Positions 1 to 9,433 are shown, counted from the stretch's first letter. The stretch: DNA of 64,000 bases from DASQPA01 sp963757335 (GCA_963757335.1 CAVWRJ010000021.1:186001-250000); one strand, 5' to 3'. The notes: a model not told the origin generated them from the letters alone. Made by a program: numbers and translations.

Positions 1-2
1 CC

Positions 3-107
3 CCGGTGCCCCCCGCGGTGCTACCCGTCGGGACGTCGCCGGCCGCACCGGCGGCGGTGGCTCCGCCGAGCCCGGCGGCCGCGGCGACCAAGACCATCCA
101 TCCGTAA
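3..107 (+). CDS. C-terminal end of an unknown Pro/Ala-rich protein (partial)
   Basis: The frame starting at base 3 is open to a TAA at 105-107 and encodes an Ala/Pro/Val-rich tail ending TKTIHP. A strong terminator follows 23 bases later, which supports a real gene ending here. The low-complexity tail gives no hint of function and the start lies outside the window. Confidence 0.4.
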   Translation, partial: PVPPAVLPVGTSPAAPAAVAPPSPAAAATKTIHP

Positions 108-130
108 AACCGTAGCCAGCTGCGGATACG

Positions 131-163
131 AAAACGCCCCCGGGATTCCGGGGGCGTTTTTCT
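131..163. terminator. Rho-independent terminator
   Basis: A perfect inverted repeat (arm AAAACGCCCCCGG, short GATT loop, arm CCGGGGGCGTTTT) ends in a T run. The A and T flanks make it potentially bidirectional, serving the truncated plus-strand gene and the minus-strand AIM24 gene that ends at 208. Confidence 0.88.
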
Positions 164-207
164 GTGTTACGGGGTTTGCAGAACGAGGGAGCCGACCAGG
201 CCCACCC

Positions 208-1101
208 CTACCACTGGTGCTGCGTCGCCCCCGAGTGATTGGAGATCGTCCTCCCGTTATCCTCGACCGGCTCGAACGCCGACTGCACGGCGACCCTCCC
301 CGGTCCCCAGAGGCGGAGCCAGACGTAGCGGTCGCCCCAGGAGCGCCAGGATCTCCAGGTGCCGGCCGGACGTTCGAAGTGGAGCTGCATCTGGACCGTC
401 GGGTCCTTGAAGAGCAGCGCTGTCGGTTTGACCAGGATGGTCTGGCCCTGGGCGAGCTGGCGGACGAAGACGTTCCCGGCGGCGTGGAGGAGGAGGAGGC
501 CGGGCACCTGGGGGGCGGTGAAACGGTCCAGGAACAGGCCGAGCGGATAGTGGGTCTCGCTCTCGTTCCCCTGCTGGGTCGTGAACCAGATGTTGGACGG
601 AATCCAGTCGTAGGCGACGGTGCTCGTGGCGACGAGGAAGAGGTGCTCGCGCACGTCGACCGCCTGGCCGGGGGAGAGCGGCAGAGCGACCAGCTCGCCC
701 GGGGCGTCGCGCGAGAAGGCGATGTGCCCGGGTCCCTCGGCCTGGGTCATGATGAGCGGCATCCCGGCGAGCATGCGCTTCCAGGCGCCCTTCAAGGACA
801 TCGCGGAGACTTTCACCTGGCCGTCCATCCAGAGGAGGACGTGATGGGCGAAGTAGATGCTGTCGCCCTGGGCGAGGCTCATGTCGGCCACCGGCACGTA
901 GGTGCCCTCGATCTGGCAGAAGGAGCGGCCGAACTGGAGCTTCGCCATGTCCTTGCGGCCCGGCAGCTCGGTCCAGCCGGACTCGGAGACGATGTCGCGG
1001 ACGTCGATCTGCGCGCCGCAGGCCGGGCAGGAGAGGGCGGTGCCGTCGGTCGCCTGGCCGCACCAGGTACAGGTGTAGACACGGAGCGGTTCGTTGGACA
1101 T
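208..1101 (-). CDS. Zinc-ribbon AIM24 family protein (copy 1)
   Basis: This 297-residue protein opens with a short zinc ribbon (CTWC at about 11-14 and CPAC at about 25-28), followed by an AIM24/TIGR00266-type beta domain from about residue 55 to 280 with the family's Gly-rich turns (GPGHIAFSRD, GLLLLHAAGNVF, GPGRVAVQS). AIM24 proteins are poorly understood; the mitochondrial homologue is a membrane-organisation factor and bacterial members have no settled role. It lies 9 bases after the paralogue at 1111-1935, so the two are probably co-transcribed from the minus strand. Family assignment is firm; function is unknown. Confidence 0.85.
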   Translation of the reverse strand: MSNEPLRVYTCTWCGQATDGTALSCPACGAQIDVRDIVSESGWTELPGRKDMAKLQFGRSFCQIEGTYVPVADMSLAQGDSIYFAHHVLLWMDGQVKVSAMSLKGAWKRMLAGMPLIMTQAEGPGHIAFSRDAPGELVALPLSPGQAVDVREHLFLVATSTVAYDWIPSNIWFTTQQGNESETHYPLGLFLDRFTAPQVPGLLLLHAAGNVFVRQLAQGQTILVKPTALLFKDPTVQMQLHFERPAGTWRSWRSWGDRYVWLRLWGPGRVAVQSAFEPVEDNGRTISNHSGATQHQW

Positions 1102-1110
1102 CGTCGCCTC

Positions 1111-1935
1111 CTACTCCGTGTTGTGGTGGACGTACATGGACTGGATGCCGATCCGGCCGGGGCCGGTCATGCGGGCTAAGTTCATGCCGGTGCCGCCGAA
1201 AAAGCCGGTGGTGAGCTTCACCGTCTCCACCTCCATGGTGACCGCGGCATCCTTGTAGAGGAAGGCGCCGGGCTCGACCAGGATGTGCTCGCCGGGCTTT
1301 AAAATCCGCTCGAAAACGTTGCCATAGCCGTGGAGGAGGAGGAGCCCCGGCGTGCTGGTGGTGACGAAACGGTCCATGAACATCCCCTGGCCACCGAAGA
1401 GGATGTTGCGCAGACCCTTGATCCGCACGTAGGTGTAGTCGATCGTGTGCGAGGCGAGGAGGAAGGCGTGCTCGCGGACGTCGAGCTCCATCCCCGGGTG
1501 GAGCGGCAGGACGACGAGCTCGCCGGTCGCGTCGCGCGAGAAGGCGATCCGCCCCGGCCCGTGGGCGACGCTGATGATGAACGGCATGCCGGCGAGGGCC
1601 CGTTTCATGCCCCCCGAGAGCGGCAGGACGCTCATCTTGGTGGCGTCGTCCTTCCAGAGGAGGACGTGGTGCTCGAAAAAGACCGAATCCCCCGCTCCGA
1701 GGTTGATCTCGGCGACCGGCACCACCTCGCCCTCGACCTGGCAGGTGGAGGTGCCGAACTGGATCTCGGTCATGTCCTTGATCCGCGGCGCCTCGCGCCA
1801 GCCGGACTCGCTGACCAGGTCCTTGATGTCGAGCGGCGCGCCGCACGAGCGGCAGGCGACCGCCGTGGGCTCGTTCTGGGTCTGGCACCACTGGCATACG
1901 ATGCGTGAGAGCGGCTGGGCTGACGGATCGCTCAT
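1111..1935 (-). CDS. Zinc-ribbon AIM24 family protein (copy 2)
   Basis: A paralogue of the downstream gene with the same plan: an N-terminal zinc ribbon (CQWC and CRSC pairs), then a SESGWRE linker and a full AIM24 domain with GPGRIAFSRD, GLLLLHGYGNVF and a C-terminal GPGRIGIQS. It is 274 residues long. The two products share many identical blocks, as expected from tandem duplication, and may form a hetero-oligomer (inference). It is the first gene of the minus-strand pair. The ATG at 1935 sits just before the ribbon, which supports this start. No signal peptide is visible, so a cytoplasmic location is likely. Confidence 0.85.
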   Translation of the reverse strand: MSDPSAQPLSRIVCQWCQTQNEPTAVACRSCGAPLDIKDLVSESGWREAPRIKDMTEIQFGTSTCQVEGEVVPVAEINLGAGDSVFFEHHVLLWKDDATKMSVLPLSGGMKRALAGMPFIISVAHGPGRIAFSRDATGELVVLPLHPGMELDVREHAFLLASHTIDYTYVRIKGLRNILFGGQGMFMDRFVTTSTPGLLLLHGYGNVFERILKPGEHILVEPGAFLYKDAAVTMEVETVKLTTGFFGGTGMNLARMTGPGRIGIQSMYVHHNTE

Positions 1936-2065
1936 CGCTGCGGGTTCCCTCTCCGGCCGTCTGCTGGCTTGGCCGTCCGTATTTTATCGCGACCAGAAAG
2001 GAAAACGCCACGGACCGCGTGAGCGATCCGTGGCGCCGGGAAAGAGGGGCTTTACCGGAAGCCGC

Positions 2066-2782
2066 CTAGTACCAGGCGTTCCCTTCGGGGTTGATGAGCG
2101 CCTGGACGAGGCTCTGCCGGGCGTTGCCGAGCCAGAGCGAGAAGTCGGCCTCATAGGGCACCACGACGTAGCGGACGACGCCCGCCGCGGCGTGGAAATG
2201 GTTGTGGTAGGCCACGTAGTCCTTCTCGGAGCTGCTGGTGCCGAGCGTCGAGCCGAGGCCCGGCGCCAGGAAGATCACGTAGACGGCGTTGGACTCGTAC
2301 GGTCCGAACGTGCCGCTCGCGAAGAGCGCATCCAGGCGCCGCTGGACTTCGAGATCGGAGACTGTCCGGTTTTCCAGGGGATCGAGAAGATCCTCCTGGA
2401 GGAGCCCGGGGAGGTCGGTCGCCTCGATGCCGTACTTGGCGAGGGTGCTCGCGTGCTCGCGAGTCAGGCCAGCCACGACCCGCGCTTCGCGGGAGCGGTT
2501 GGCCGTCTCCCGCCAGGCGCTGCCGAGGAAGATCGCCTGGACGTTGCCGCGGGAGACCACGGGCCCGCCATGGTAGGAGGCCGCGCTCTTAGCGACCCCT
2601 TTCTTCGGAATGATCTGGGCCCGGCCGCCGTCGTCGTCGAAGACCACCGTGCCGGCCGGAGCGTGCTCGAGCACGGCGGGGGGAGCGGCGGTCGGCGCCG
2701 CCTGGGGGGTTTCCTGGGCGCGCACGGTGCTGCCCAGGGTGAGGAAGAATGCGAGTGTTGCCAGGGTGCAAGGTTTCATCAT
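2066..2782 (-). CDS. Secreted protein of unknown function, EXORDIUM-like motifs
   Basis: The open frame extends to 2812, but the start is best placed at the ATG pair at 2782/2779: a GAGGAG Shine-Dalgarno lies just upstream and a clean signal peptide (MKPCTLATLAFFLTL...VRAQ) follows. The mature protein has YHGGPVV, then a VQAIFLGSAW strand, and later YHNHF and VRYVVVPY. These loosely resemble bacterial relatives of the plant EXORDIUM/phi-1 family, although I cannot confirm that by search. It starts 20 bases after the stop of the upstream secreted Ig-like protein, suggesting an operon exporting two envelope or extracellular proteins. Confidence 0.75.
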   Translation of the reverse strand: MMKPCTLATLAFFLTLGSTVRAQETPQAAPTAAPPAVLEHAPAGTVVFDDDGGRAQIIPKKGVAKSAASYHGGPVVSRGNVQAIFLGSAWRETANRSREARVVAGLTREHASTLAKYGIEATDLPGLLQEDLLDPLENRTVSDLEVQRRLDALFASGTFGPYESNAVYVIFLAPGLGSTLGTSSSEKDYVAYHNHFHAAAGVVRYVVVPYEADFSLWLGNARQSLVQALINPEGNAWY

Positions 2783-2801
2783 GGTTCTCCTCGATTCTCC
2801 T

Positions 2802-4469
2802 TTACTGGACATTGAGAGCGAAGTCGTCGACGACGAAGGACGTCTGATCGATAGAGTCTTCGACCCCGGTCAAGAGCACGCGGATCGTCTGCCCCTTGAA
2901 GGACGAGAGGTCGAAGGTCTTCTGGGTGTAGCCCGTGTTGGCGTTCAGATTCGAATAGGTGGCGAGGGTCGAGAGCACGGTTCCCGAGGAATTCGTGACC
3001 TGGACTTTGAGGGTGTCGTAGGCGGTCGTCGTCGTGGTCTCGGCGGTGTCGATGTGGAGCCAGAAAGTGAGGGTCGCCGTCGCGATCGTCGACGGGATCG
3101 TCACCTGCTGGTAGAGGGTGTCGGTCGTCGCTACCCCGTAGCCGTCGAGCCAGGCCTTCCAGGTGCCGCTATGGGCGGCCTCGGCGGTAGCGGTGGTGAT
3201 GACGCTGGTGGAAGCTGTCCAGTTGACGTTCCCCGACTCGAAGCCGGGGTTGAGCAGGAGCTGCTGAACGGTGCCCGAGGTCACGGTCCAGGAAAGTACC
3301 ACGCTGTGGGTCTTCCCTCCACCGGTCCCGGTGATCGTGATGCTGTAGGTGCCCGCGGCCGCGGTACCCGAGGCGAGGGTGAGGGTCGACGAGCCCGAGC
3401 CGGGCGCGGCGATCGAGGTCGGGCTGAACGACGCACTGGCGCCCGAAGGGACCCCCGAGGCCGAGAGAGAGACGGCCGAGTTGAAGCCGCCGGAGACGGA
3501 GGTCGAGACCGTGGCGGTCGAGTTGCTCCCCTTCGGAGTCGACACCGAGGTGGGGGAGACGCCGATCGAGAAATCGGGGGTGGCGGACGTCGTGACCGTG
3601 AAGGAAACGGTCGTTGAGTGGGTCTTCCCGCCGCCCGTGCCCGTCACGGTGACGGTGTAGGTGCCGGCGGCAGCGGTCCCCGCCGAGAGGGTGAGGGTCG
3701 ACGAGCCCGAGCCGGGGGCGCCGATGGAGGTCGGGCTGAAGCTCGCCGAGGCGCCCGAGGGCAGCCCCGAGGCGGAGAGAGAGACCGCCGAGTTGAAGCC
3801 GCCGGAGACCGCCGTCGTCACCGTCGTCGTGCCGGAGCCCCCCTGCACGGCCGAGACCGAGCCCGGCGAGGCCGAGATCGAGAAGTCGGGGGTGCTGGTG
3901 GGATTGAAGACGATGCTGAGGACGGCGTGAAGCTCGATACCGTTGGGAGCGACGCCGGTCTGGCCGTGGAGGAAGTCGAACATGCCGACGCCCTTGATCT
4001 GCACCGGGATGTTGGCGGTCTGGAAGCTCGTCGTGACGTTGAACTTGGCGTCGAACGCCGCCCGCGCGCTGGAAACGCCAGCGGCGAAGGGGCTGCCGCC
4101 GCCGACACAGCTCGGGGCGGGGATCTCGGCGATCATGGTGAGACCCGAGGCGTCCTGGAGGATGAGGTGGTAGTCCTGATCGCTTTCGAGCTTGTACTGG
4201 GTCAAGGTGGCGTTCAGCACCCAGACCGTGGTCTCGAAGGGCGAGACCCGGTTGTTGGCCGGGATCGGATTCGGCGCCGTCCAGCTGCGCATGGTGGCGA
4301 TGGTGTTCGCCGTCGACGAGTTGACGTTCACCTTGCTGATGTCGGCGTCCGTGCCGGTCTTGACCGACCAGCGCTCCACGCCGCAGGCCTGGAGGGCGGG
4401 GGATGCGAAGACCCCCATGAGCAGGACGAGAGCAAGAGCGAGAGCCACTCGTGATGTACGAGGGTTCAT
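2802..4469 (-). CDS. Secreted multidomain protein: conserved N-domain, two Ig-like repeats, C-terminal jelly-roll-like domain
   Basis: A signal peptide (residues about 1-28) precedes four parts. Residues about 29-190 form a conserved bacterial domain of unknown function beginning CGVERWSVKTG and ending in an HGQTGVAPNGIELH block. Residues about 194-296 and 298-397 are two nearly identical Ser/Thr/Gly-rich Ig-like repeats, each with SGGFNSAVSLSASG and TGTGGGKTHS. Residues about 404-555 form an NPGFESG...NW-type beta-sandwich like the C-terminal domains of secreted peptidases, ending VVDDFALNVQ. No catalytic residues are evident, so a binding or adhesive role is inferred. An AGGAGG SD lies upstream of the ATG at 4469. 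Confidence 0.85.
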   Translation of the reverse strand: MNPRTSRVALALALVLLMGVFASPALQACGVERWSVKTGTDADISKVNVNSSTANTIATMRSWTAPNPIPANNRVSPFETTVWVLNATLTQYKLESDQDYHLILQDASGLTMIAEIPAPSCVGGGSPFAAGVSSARAAFDAKFNVTTSFQTANIPVQIKGVGMFDFLHGQTGVAPNGIELHAVLSIVFNPTSTPDFSISASPGSVSAVQGGSGTTTVTTAVSGGFNSAVSLSASGLPSGASASFSPTSIGAPGSGSSTLTLSAGTAAAGTYTVTVTGTGGGKTHSTTVSFTVTTSATPDFSIGVSPTSVSTPKGSNSTATVSTSVSGGFNSAVSLSASGVPSGASASFSPTSIAAPGSGSSTLTLASGTAAAGTYSITITGTGGGKTHSVVLSWTVTSGTVQQLLLNPGFESGNVNWTASTSVITTATAEAAHSGTWKAWLDGYGVATTDTLYQQVTIPSTIATATLTFWLHIDTAETTTTTAYDTLKVQVTNSSGTVLSTLATYSNLNANTGYTQKTFDLSSFKGQTIRVLLTGVEDSIDQTSFVVDDFALNVQ

Positions 4470-4900
4470 GAAGCCTCCTGAATGAGATGAAAATTAAGAA
4501 AAACTACCCCTAAGAGACACAGACGGCATCGTCATGCAGGTACAGTCCTCCCCGCAGCACCTCCTTCTGCTTCACCGGCGGTGGCTCGCCGCCGGGTGCG
4601 TCTGAAACTTTGAGAGTGCCCCGCGAAGGAGGCTCTATTGTTCAGAGTGCTCGAAGGGGTCGAAGGGGAGCCGGAAGTGGGTGACGCGGGCGTTTCGGTT
4701 GGGAAACAGGCGCGAAGCCCACGTGAATGAAGCGGCAGAGTGTCATAGAGGATATACCCAGGAAGGCGCGCGATGCGGGTCAACGAGCTTCGCTCTTAAT
4801 TAGACGCGGTCTCTCTTGACCTCTCCTCCAAGAAGCTGCAGACTCTTTCGAAACAGCTTGAAGTCCGGAGCAAACTTTTAGGCTCCATGGAAGCGGAACA
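4470..4900. other. Intergenic region without a convincing gene
   Basis: This 431-base gap separates the divergent secreted-protein and TIR operons, so both promoters should lie here. Near 4490-4500 it is AT-rich, upstream of the minus-strand gene. TTGACC near 4817 is a possible -35 element for the TIR operon but has no good -10. An 83-codon minus-strand frame (4532-4783) has no domain features or SD and looks spurious. Confidence 0.5.
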
Positions 4901-6418
4901 TTGACCCAAGTCTTTATCAGCTACCGGCATGTGCAGCCGGACGAAGGTCTTGCGGAGAGCCTCTGCTCCTATCTGGAAAAACGTGGGCTGGCGGTTTTCC
5001 TTGACAAGCACATCCGGATGGGCCTCGACTGGGTTCAGGAGATCGACCGGCAACTCCGAGCCTCGGGCTTCCTCGTCGTTCTCCTCTCTGAGGCCTCAAT
5101 TCGGAGCGACATGGTGCGTCAAGAGGTGCAGATCGCGGTCGAGTTGCGCCACGAAGGGAAGATGACGATCCTTCCTATCCGCGTGGGCTATCAGGGGGAC
5201 TTGCCCTACGATCTCGCCTCCTACCTGAACCGGATTCAGTATTCTCTCTGGAAGCCAGACGAGCCCGTGGCGCCGCTCTTCAAGTGCATCCACGCAGTGA
5301 TAGCCGGAATCACCCCGGCCGGGCTGGACCCGGAGGAGGTGCCAGTAGTCCTCTCGGCGCCATCCTCGACCGAGCCGACGGGCGCTCCCCTACCCGCAGC
5401 AGACCCGCGGCTCGTCTTGGAGACAGGGACGATTCGTCTCGACTCCCCGTTTTATCTCCGCAGGCGAGAGGACGAGGCTTTGGAGCGCTGCCTCAATCAG
5501 CGAGGGAGCACCGTGATTGTCAAAGGGCCGCGGCAGAGCGGGAAGAGCTCTCTCCTCGCCCGCGCCCACGCCTTGTCGCGGCTCAAGGGGCAACGGTCGG
5601 TCTACTTGGATTTTCAAACCTTCGACGCCTCCCAGCTCGAGAACTTGGGTAGCACTCTTAGAGCTTTGGCCACGCGTATTGCCCGGGCGCTTAAGGGCAC
5701 GGTTCGGCCGGCCGACGTCTGGGACTCGGAATTTCTCGGGCACAAGGGGAGCTTCTCTGCGTTCTTGGAGGCGCTGCTGCTCGATCCCGATTCGTCCCCC
5801 ATCGTTCTCCTTCTCGACGAGGTTGATCGGCTATTCGATCAACCCTACCGCGGCGACTTTTTCGCAGCAGTTCGTGGCTGGCACAACAATCGGGCTACCG
5901 AGGAAATCTGGGAAGGGCTCCATATCGTTCTCGCCCATGCTACCGACCCAGCATTGTGGATCGAAAACCTGAACGAGTCGCCGTTCAACGTCGGGGACCG
6001 CCTTCGGCTGTCGGACTTCACGCGCGACCAAGTCGCTGACTTGAACTCACGGCATGGGAGTCCACTCTGTACCTCCGAAGAGGTCGACGGCCTCATCCGA
6101 CTAATTGGCGGACATCCCTATCTCGTACGACAGGCGCTCCATGTCCTCACGACAGAACGTTGGTCTCTTTTTGACCTCGAACGCGTCGCCGCGAGCGACA
6201 ACGGCCCATTTGGTGACCACCTGCGTCGGCATCTCTGGGCACTCGGCCAGAGCGGACCTCTGAGCGTCGCGGTGCTCCGCATCATCCAGGGCAAAGGCTG
6301 CGATGACGAGGCTCTCTTTCATCGTTTCCTCGCTGCTGGCCTGGTAACGGGGGAGAACCGTGGCGAGGCACGGATGCGTTACGCTCTCTATCAGACCTAC
6401 TTTGCAAGCCACTTGTGA
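4901..6418 (+). CDS. TIR domain - AAA (STAND-like) ATPase
   Basis: This 505-residue fusion begins with a TIR domain (about 1-135: VFISYRH first strand, FLDK, then GLDWVQEIDRQL). Glu47 in that helix aligns with the catalytic Glu of TIR NADases. An AAA-like domain of the AAA_35 type follows (about 170-505), with Walker A GPRQSGKSS at 209-217 and Walker B VLLLDEVDR with Asp306-Glu307. The TTG at 4901 is chosen because the frame begins there after a purine-rich GGAAGCGGAA stretch; an ATG at 4887 is out of frame. Its stop overlaps the start of the next gene by 4 bases. Base composition is visibly less GC-rich than neighbouring housekeeping genes, suggesting transfer. A NAD-degrading or cADPR-signalling effector is plausible from the family, not shown. 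Confidence 0.88.
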   Translation: MTQVFISYRHVQPDEGLAESLCSYLEKRGLAVFLDKHIRMGLDWVQEIDRQLRASGFLVVLLSEASIRSDMVRQEVQIAVELRHEGKMTILPIRVGYQGDLPYDLASYLNRIQYSLWKPDEPVAPLFKCIHAVIAGITPAGLDPEEVPVVLSAPSSTEPTGAPLPAADPRLVLETGTIRLDSPFYLRRREDEALERCLNQRGSTVIVKGPRQSGKSSLLARAHALSRLKGQRSVYLDFQTFDASQLENLGSTLRALATRIARALKGTVRPADVWDSEFLGHKGSFSAFLEALLLDPDSSPIVLLLDEVDRLFDQPYRGDFFAAVRGWHNNRATEEIWEGLHIVLAHATDPALWIENLNESPFNVGDRLRLSDFTRDQVADLNSRHGSPLCTSEEVDGLIRLIGGHPYLVRQALHVLTTERWSLFDLERVAASDNGPFGDHLRRHLWALGQSGPLSVAVLRIIQGKGCDDEALFHRFLAAGLVTGENRGEARMRYALYQTYFASHL

Positions 6419-8970
6419 GCGATTCAACTAGCATCAACTCCTTTTATGTAACAGGTGGAACCCTGCGACCGGGAACCCCGAGCTATGTCGTGCGTGGGGC
6501 CGATGCCGAGCTTTACGAGCGACTCCTGACAGGTGATTTCTGCTACGTGCTAACAGCACGACAGATGGGCAAGTCCAGCCTGATGGCGAGCACGGCGAAG
6601 CGCCTGGAAGGGGAAGGGGTACACACGGCAATCGTCGACCTCACTCGGACCGGGACCGAACGCGGTGCCGTGGAGGGAACCCAGTGGTACTTCGGGGTGA
6701 CATACGAGATCCACAAGAAGCTTGGGATTACGGAGCTGCTGCGCCCCTGGTGGCAAGAAAGAGCGGATCTTCCGTCTGTCCAACGCCTCACCGAGTTCTT
6801 CCGTGAGATGGTCCTCGCAACCTGGCTAGGGAGGGTTGTGATCTTCATCGATGAGATCGACTCCACAATCGGTCTTCCCTTCGCGGACGATTTTTTTGCT
6901 GCCATCAGAGCTTGCCACAATGCGCGTGCGACCGACCCAGCCTTCGAACGTCTGACCTTCGCGCTTCTTGGCGTCGCCTCGCCGGACCAGCTCATCCGAG
7001 ACACCGCGCGCACGCCGTTCAACATCGGATACCGGATCGACCTCACGGATTTCACGCCCGAAGAGGCTTGCCCCCTCGCGGACGGCTTGCATCCCGATCC
7101 AGAAGTCGCATCGAGGAGGCTGGATCGGGTTCTCCATTGGACCGGAGGGCATCCTTATTTAACCCAGGCCCTGTGTCGCGCCACGGAGGAAAAGAGCCGA
7201 GAGGGGGCTGCCGCGGAAGCTATTGTCGATCCGCTTGTCGAGGACCTCTTCCTCTCTTCCAGGGCCCAGCGGGAAGAGACCAATCTCAGGTACACCCGAG
7301 CGCGGCTCGCGGCCAAAGGGGCCTCGGGACGCGAGATCCTGCGGCTGTACCAGAGAGTTCGCGGAGGAAGGATCATCGCCGATGAACCGACTTCCCCACT
7401 TTTCGCCCAGCTCAAGCTCAGCGGGATAGTCAAGGTCTCAGGCGATGCAAACCTCGCCGTGCGTAACCGTATCTACGAGCTCGTCTTTACCTCGGAATGG
7501 GCGAAGTCCGAGATGCCCACCGGACCTGGGCGCCAGCTTATCGTCGCTGGTTTGGCTGCTTCCCTGCTCTGGCCGGTTCTCTGGTCTGGATGGTCTGCGG
7601 TCTTCTACCCACGTATCGATCTCCAGCAGATCCTCGCTGCTACGGATGACTTCAAGGTTGCTTCGGAAGCCTATGTAAGGCTGCACTCGCATAGGGACAT
7701 GCAAACCCGGGCTGATGAGTTAATGGCGGAGTATTGGGATCGTCGGGCCATGCGCGAGGCTTTGCGCGAGCACAGCGCCGAGAGTCTCCTGTCATGGCTG
7801 AAAGCAATTCAGGCGAAAGATACTCCGAGGCGCCGAAAAGAAGCGCAGGTGCTAGCCGCTTTGTCTGTCGGCCCGGATACTCATTTGCCCCTTCCGAGCG
7901 ATGATGCCTCCAATATAGAGAGCGGTCATGAGGGCCTCCTGGAATCCGCGGCAGGCCTGGACGATGCTTTGAAATCTGCAGTTATTAGCCCAGATGGTCG
8001 AACCGTTCTTACCGATAGCTACGACAAGACTGTGCGTATCCGTACTACAGCTGACCACAAACTCGTGGGGCAGATTCCGAAGTACGGTAAGCTCGCTATG
8101 CTCGGTCCAGATGGCCTCACGGCCTTGACATGTGATCGAGATCTGGATCTGCGAATCTGGAATACCCAGACGGGACGGTCCCTGAGGCCGCATTTACAGA
8201 GCCAAACCCCCTCTACTTTCGTCGGGTTTGGTCCAGACGCGAGTACGATCTTAGTAGGTGAAGAGGAGGGAGAGATAGAACTTTGGAGTACTAAAACCGG
8301 CCTTCTCACCGGGAAAATCATTGTGTGGGATGGTTCGCGAGCCTTAAGCGCAGTACTCAGCCCTGATCATAAATGGGTTTTGGCCAGCACGGAATCCGGC
8401 GCACAGATTTGGAACCGCAAATCAGGTGAGCTCGTTCGAGAGATAGATGGGAACTCTTTTCTGCGAGCGTCGTTCAGTCCCGCAGGTGATAAGGTTTTGA
8501 TCGCCGATCTAGTGGGCAACGTTCGGCTTTGGAATGCTAGAACGGGTGCACTGATCGCGGTTCCGGTTGAGCTTGGTCAGAGCGTGCCAACAACGGTAGC
8601 ATTCAGCCCGAATGGCGATGCCTTTTTTCTCGCTTCGGGCCGGTGGCTCCATTTCTTCTCGCTGGACAAAGATGGCCCACACTTGTGGGCGAATCGATAC
8701 CTGAGTGGTAGGTGGACCGGAGGTTTTCGCTTCCTGGAGGACTGTCCACACTGTCTTCAAGTCGTGTTGGCCTACAAGGCTTCTTATTCGATTAACACCA
8801 TCCATTTCGACGAGCCAAGCGAGCCTTCGATCCAAGGCGAGCCTGAGGAGCTGCTGGCGAAATGGCAAGATATTCTGGCGCTCCAATTTGGCGAAGACAT
8901 GAAATTTGTTAGAACCTCCCCGAAAGCCCTAACGGCTCCCCTGGAATCCGAAGGAGAACCGGAGCGGTAG
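6415..8970 (+). CDS. AAA-like ATPase with membrane segment and WD40-type propeller
   Basis: A GTG at 6415 overlaps the TGA of the TIR gene (GTGA). Of 851 residues, about 1-360 form an AAA_35-type domain related to that of the upstream protein, with TARQMGKSS at 47-55 and Walker B VVIFIDEID with Asp146-Glu147. One hydrophobic segment follows (about 375-397). A linker leads to degenerate WD40-like blades from about 505 to 790 (VISPDGRTVL, LRIWNTQTG, IELWSTKTG, AQIWNRKSG, VRLWNARTG). The propeller could be a sensor or scaffold and the AAA domains could co-assemble with the TIR protein (inference). Codon use matches the TIR gene rather than the flanks. It has no obvious effector domain of its own. 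Confidence 0.87.
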   Translation: MSDSTSINSFYVTGGTLRPGTPSYVVRGADAELYERLLTGDFCYVLTARQMGKSSLMASTAKRLEGEGVHTAIVDLTRTGTERGAVEGTQWYFGVTYEIHKKLGITELLRPWWQERADLPSVQRLTEFFREMVLATWLGRVVIFIDEIDSTIGLPFADDFFAAIRACHNARATDPAFERLTFALLGVASPDQLIRDTARTPFNIGYRIDLTDFTPEEACPLADGLHPDPEVASRRLDRVLHWTGGHPYLTQALCRATEEKSREGAAAEAIVDPLVEDLFLSSRAQREETNLRYTRARLAAKGASGREILRLYQRVRGGRIIADEPTSPLFAQLKLSGIVKVSGDANLAVRNRIYELVFTSEWAKSEMPTGPGRQLIVAGLAASLLWPVLWSGWSAVFYPRIDLQQILAATDDFKVASEAYVRLHSHRDMQTRADELMAEYWDRRAMREALREHSAESLLSWLKAIQAKDTPRRRKEAQVLAALSVGPDTHLPLPSDDASNIESGHEGLLESAAGLDDALKSAVISPDGRTVLTDSYDKTVRIRTTADHKLVGQIPKYGKLAMLGPDGLTALTCDRDLDLRIWNTQTGRSLRPHLQSQTPSTFVGFGPDASTILVGEEEGEIELWSTKTGLLTGKIIVWDGSRALSAVLSPDHKWVLASTESGAQIWNRKSGELVREIDGNSFLRASFSPAGDKVLIADLVGNVRLWNARTGALIAVPVELGQSVPTTVAFSPNGDAFFLASGRWLHFFSLDKDGPHLWANRYLSGRWTGGFRFLEDCPHCLQVVLAYKASYSINTIHFDEPSEPSIQGEPEELLAKWQDILALQFGEDMKFVRTSPKALTAPLESEGEPER

Positions 8971-9091
8971 GTCCTGAATTTTCGGCGACGCCAAAGGTCG
9001 ATACGATGGACCACTTCGGGTCTACCTCACTCGTCTGGAGCATCTTGGACCTGCTTCGCTCTCGCGGTCCACCACCTCTGCCAACTCCCTG

Positions 9092-9433
9092 TCAGTTGCC
9101 GGCATCGGCGAGCACCCGCAGTAGAGGAACCAACACTGGAATTTCCGCGGTTGCCGTCTTCCAGACAACCTCAGTATCGATGTCGAAGTAGCCGTGGATG
9201 AGCCGGTTGCGTGTCGCAACGATGGCACTCCAGGGTACCTGAGGCACGGCAGCCCGGGTTTCGGGAGAGATTTTGTTTGCTGCCTCGCCGAGGATCTCGA
9301 TTGCGCGCACCACGGCGAAACGGAGCATCTGATCCCGATCGAAGTCGTCATGGCTCCGCCCTGTCAGGAACTGCGCGACCGCTTCGGCCGCCTCGATCAT
9401 GTGGAGGAGGCGGACGCGATCTTCATCGCGCAT
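9092..9433 (-). CDS. hepT: HepT-family (DUF86) RNase toxin
   Basis: This 113-residue all-helical protein carries the HepT/HEPN signature RNRLIHGY at 75-82 (Arg75, His80, Tyr82), the predicted RNase active site and, in studied pairs, the site of AMPylation by MntA. It overlaps the 3' end of the nucleotidyltransferase gene by 11 bases in the normal mntA-hepT order. Length and motif match the family well. It is expected to act in the cytoplasm on RNA when not neutralised. Confidence 0.9.
   Translation of the reverse strand: MRDEDRVRLLHMIEAAEAVAQFLTGRSHDDFDRDQMLRFAVVRAIEILGEAANKISPETRAAVPQVPWSAIVATRNRLIHGYFDIDTEVVWKTATAEIPVLVPLLRVLADAGN

Noticed and set aside
4532..4783. 83-codon minus-strand frame between the secreted protein and TIR genes
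   Set aside because: No SD, no domain, atypical composition; probably chance.
8975..9090. Possible att site or inverted repeat between the WD40 gene and hepT
   Set aside because: I found no matching direct repeat at the other island border and no integrase.
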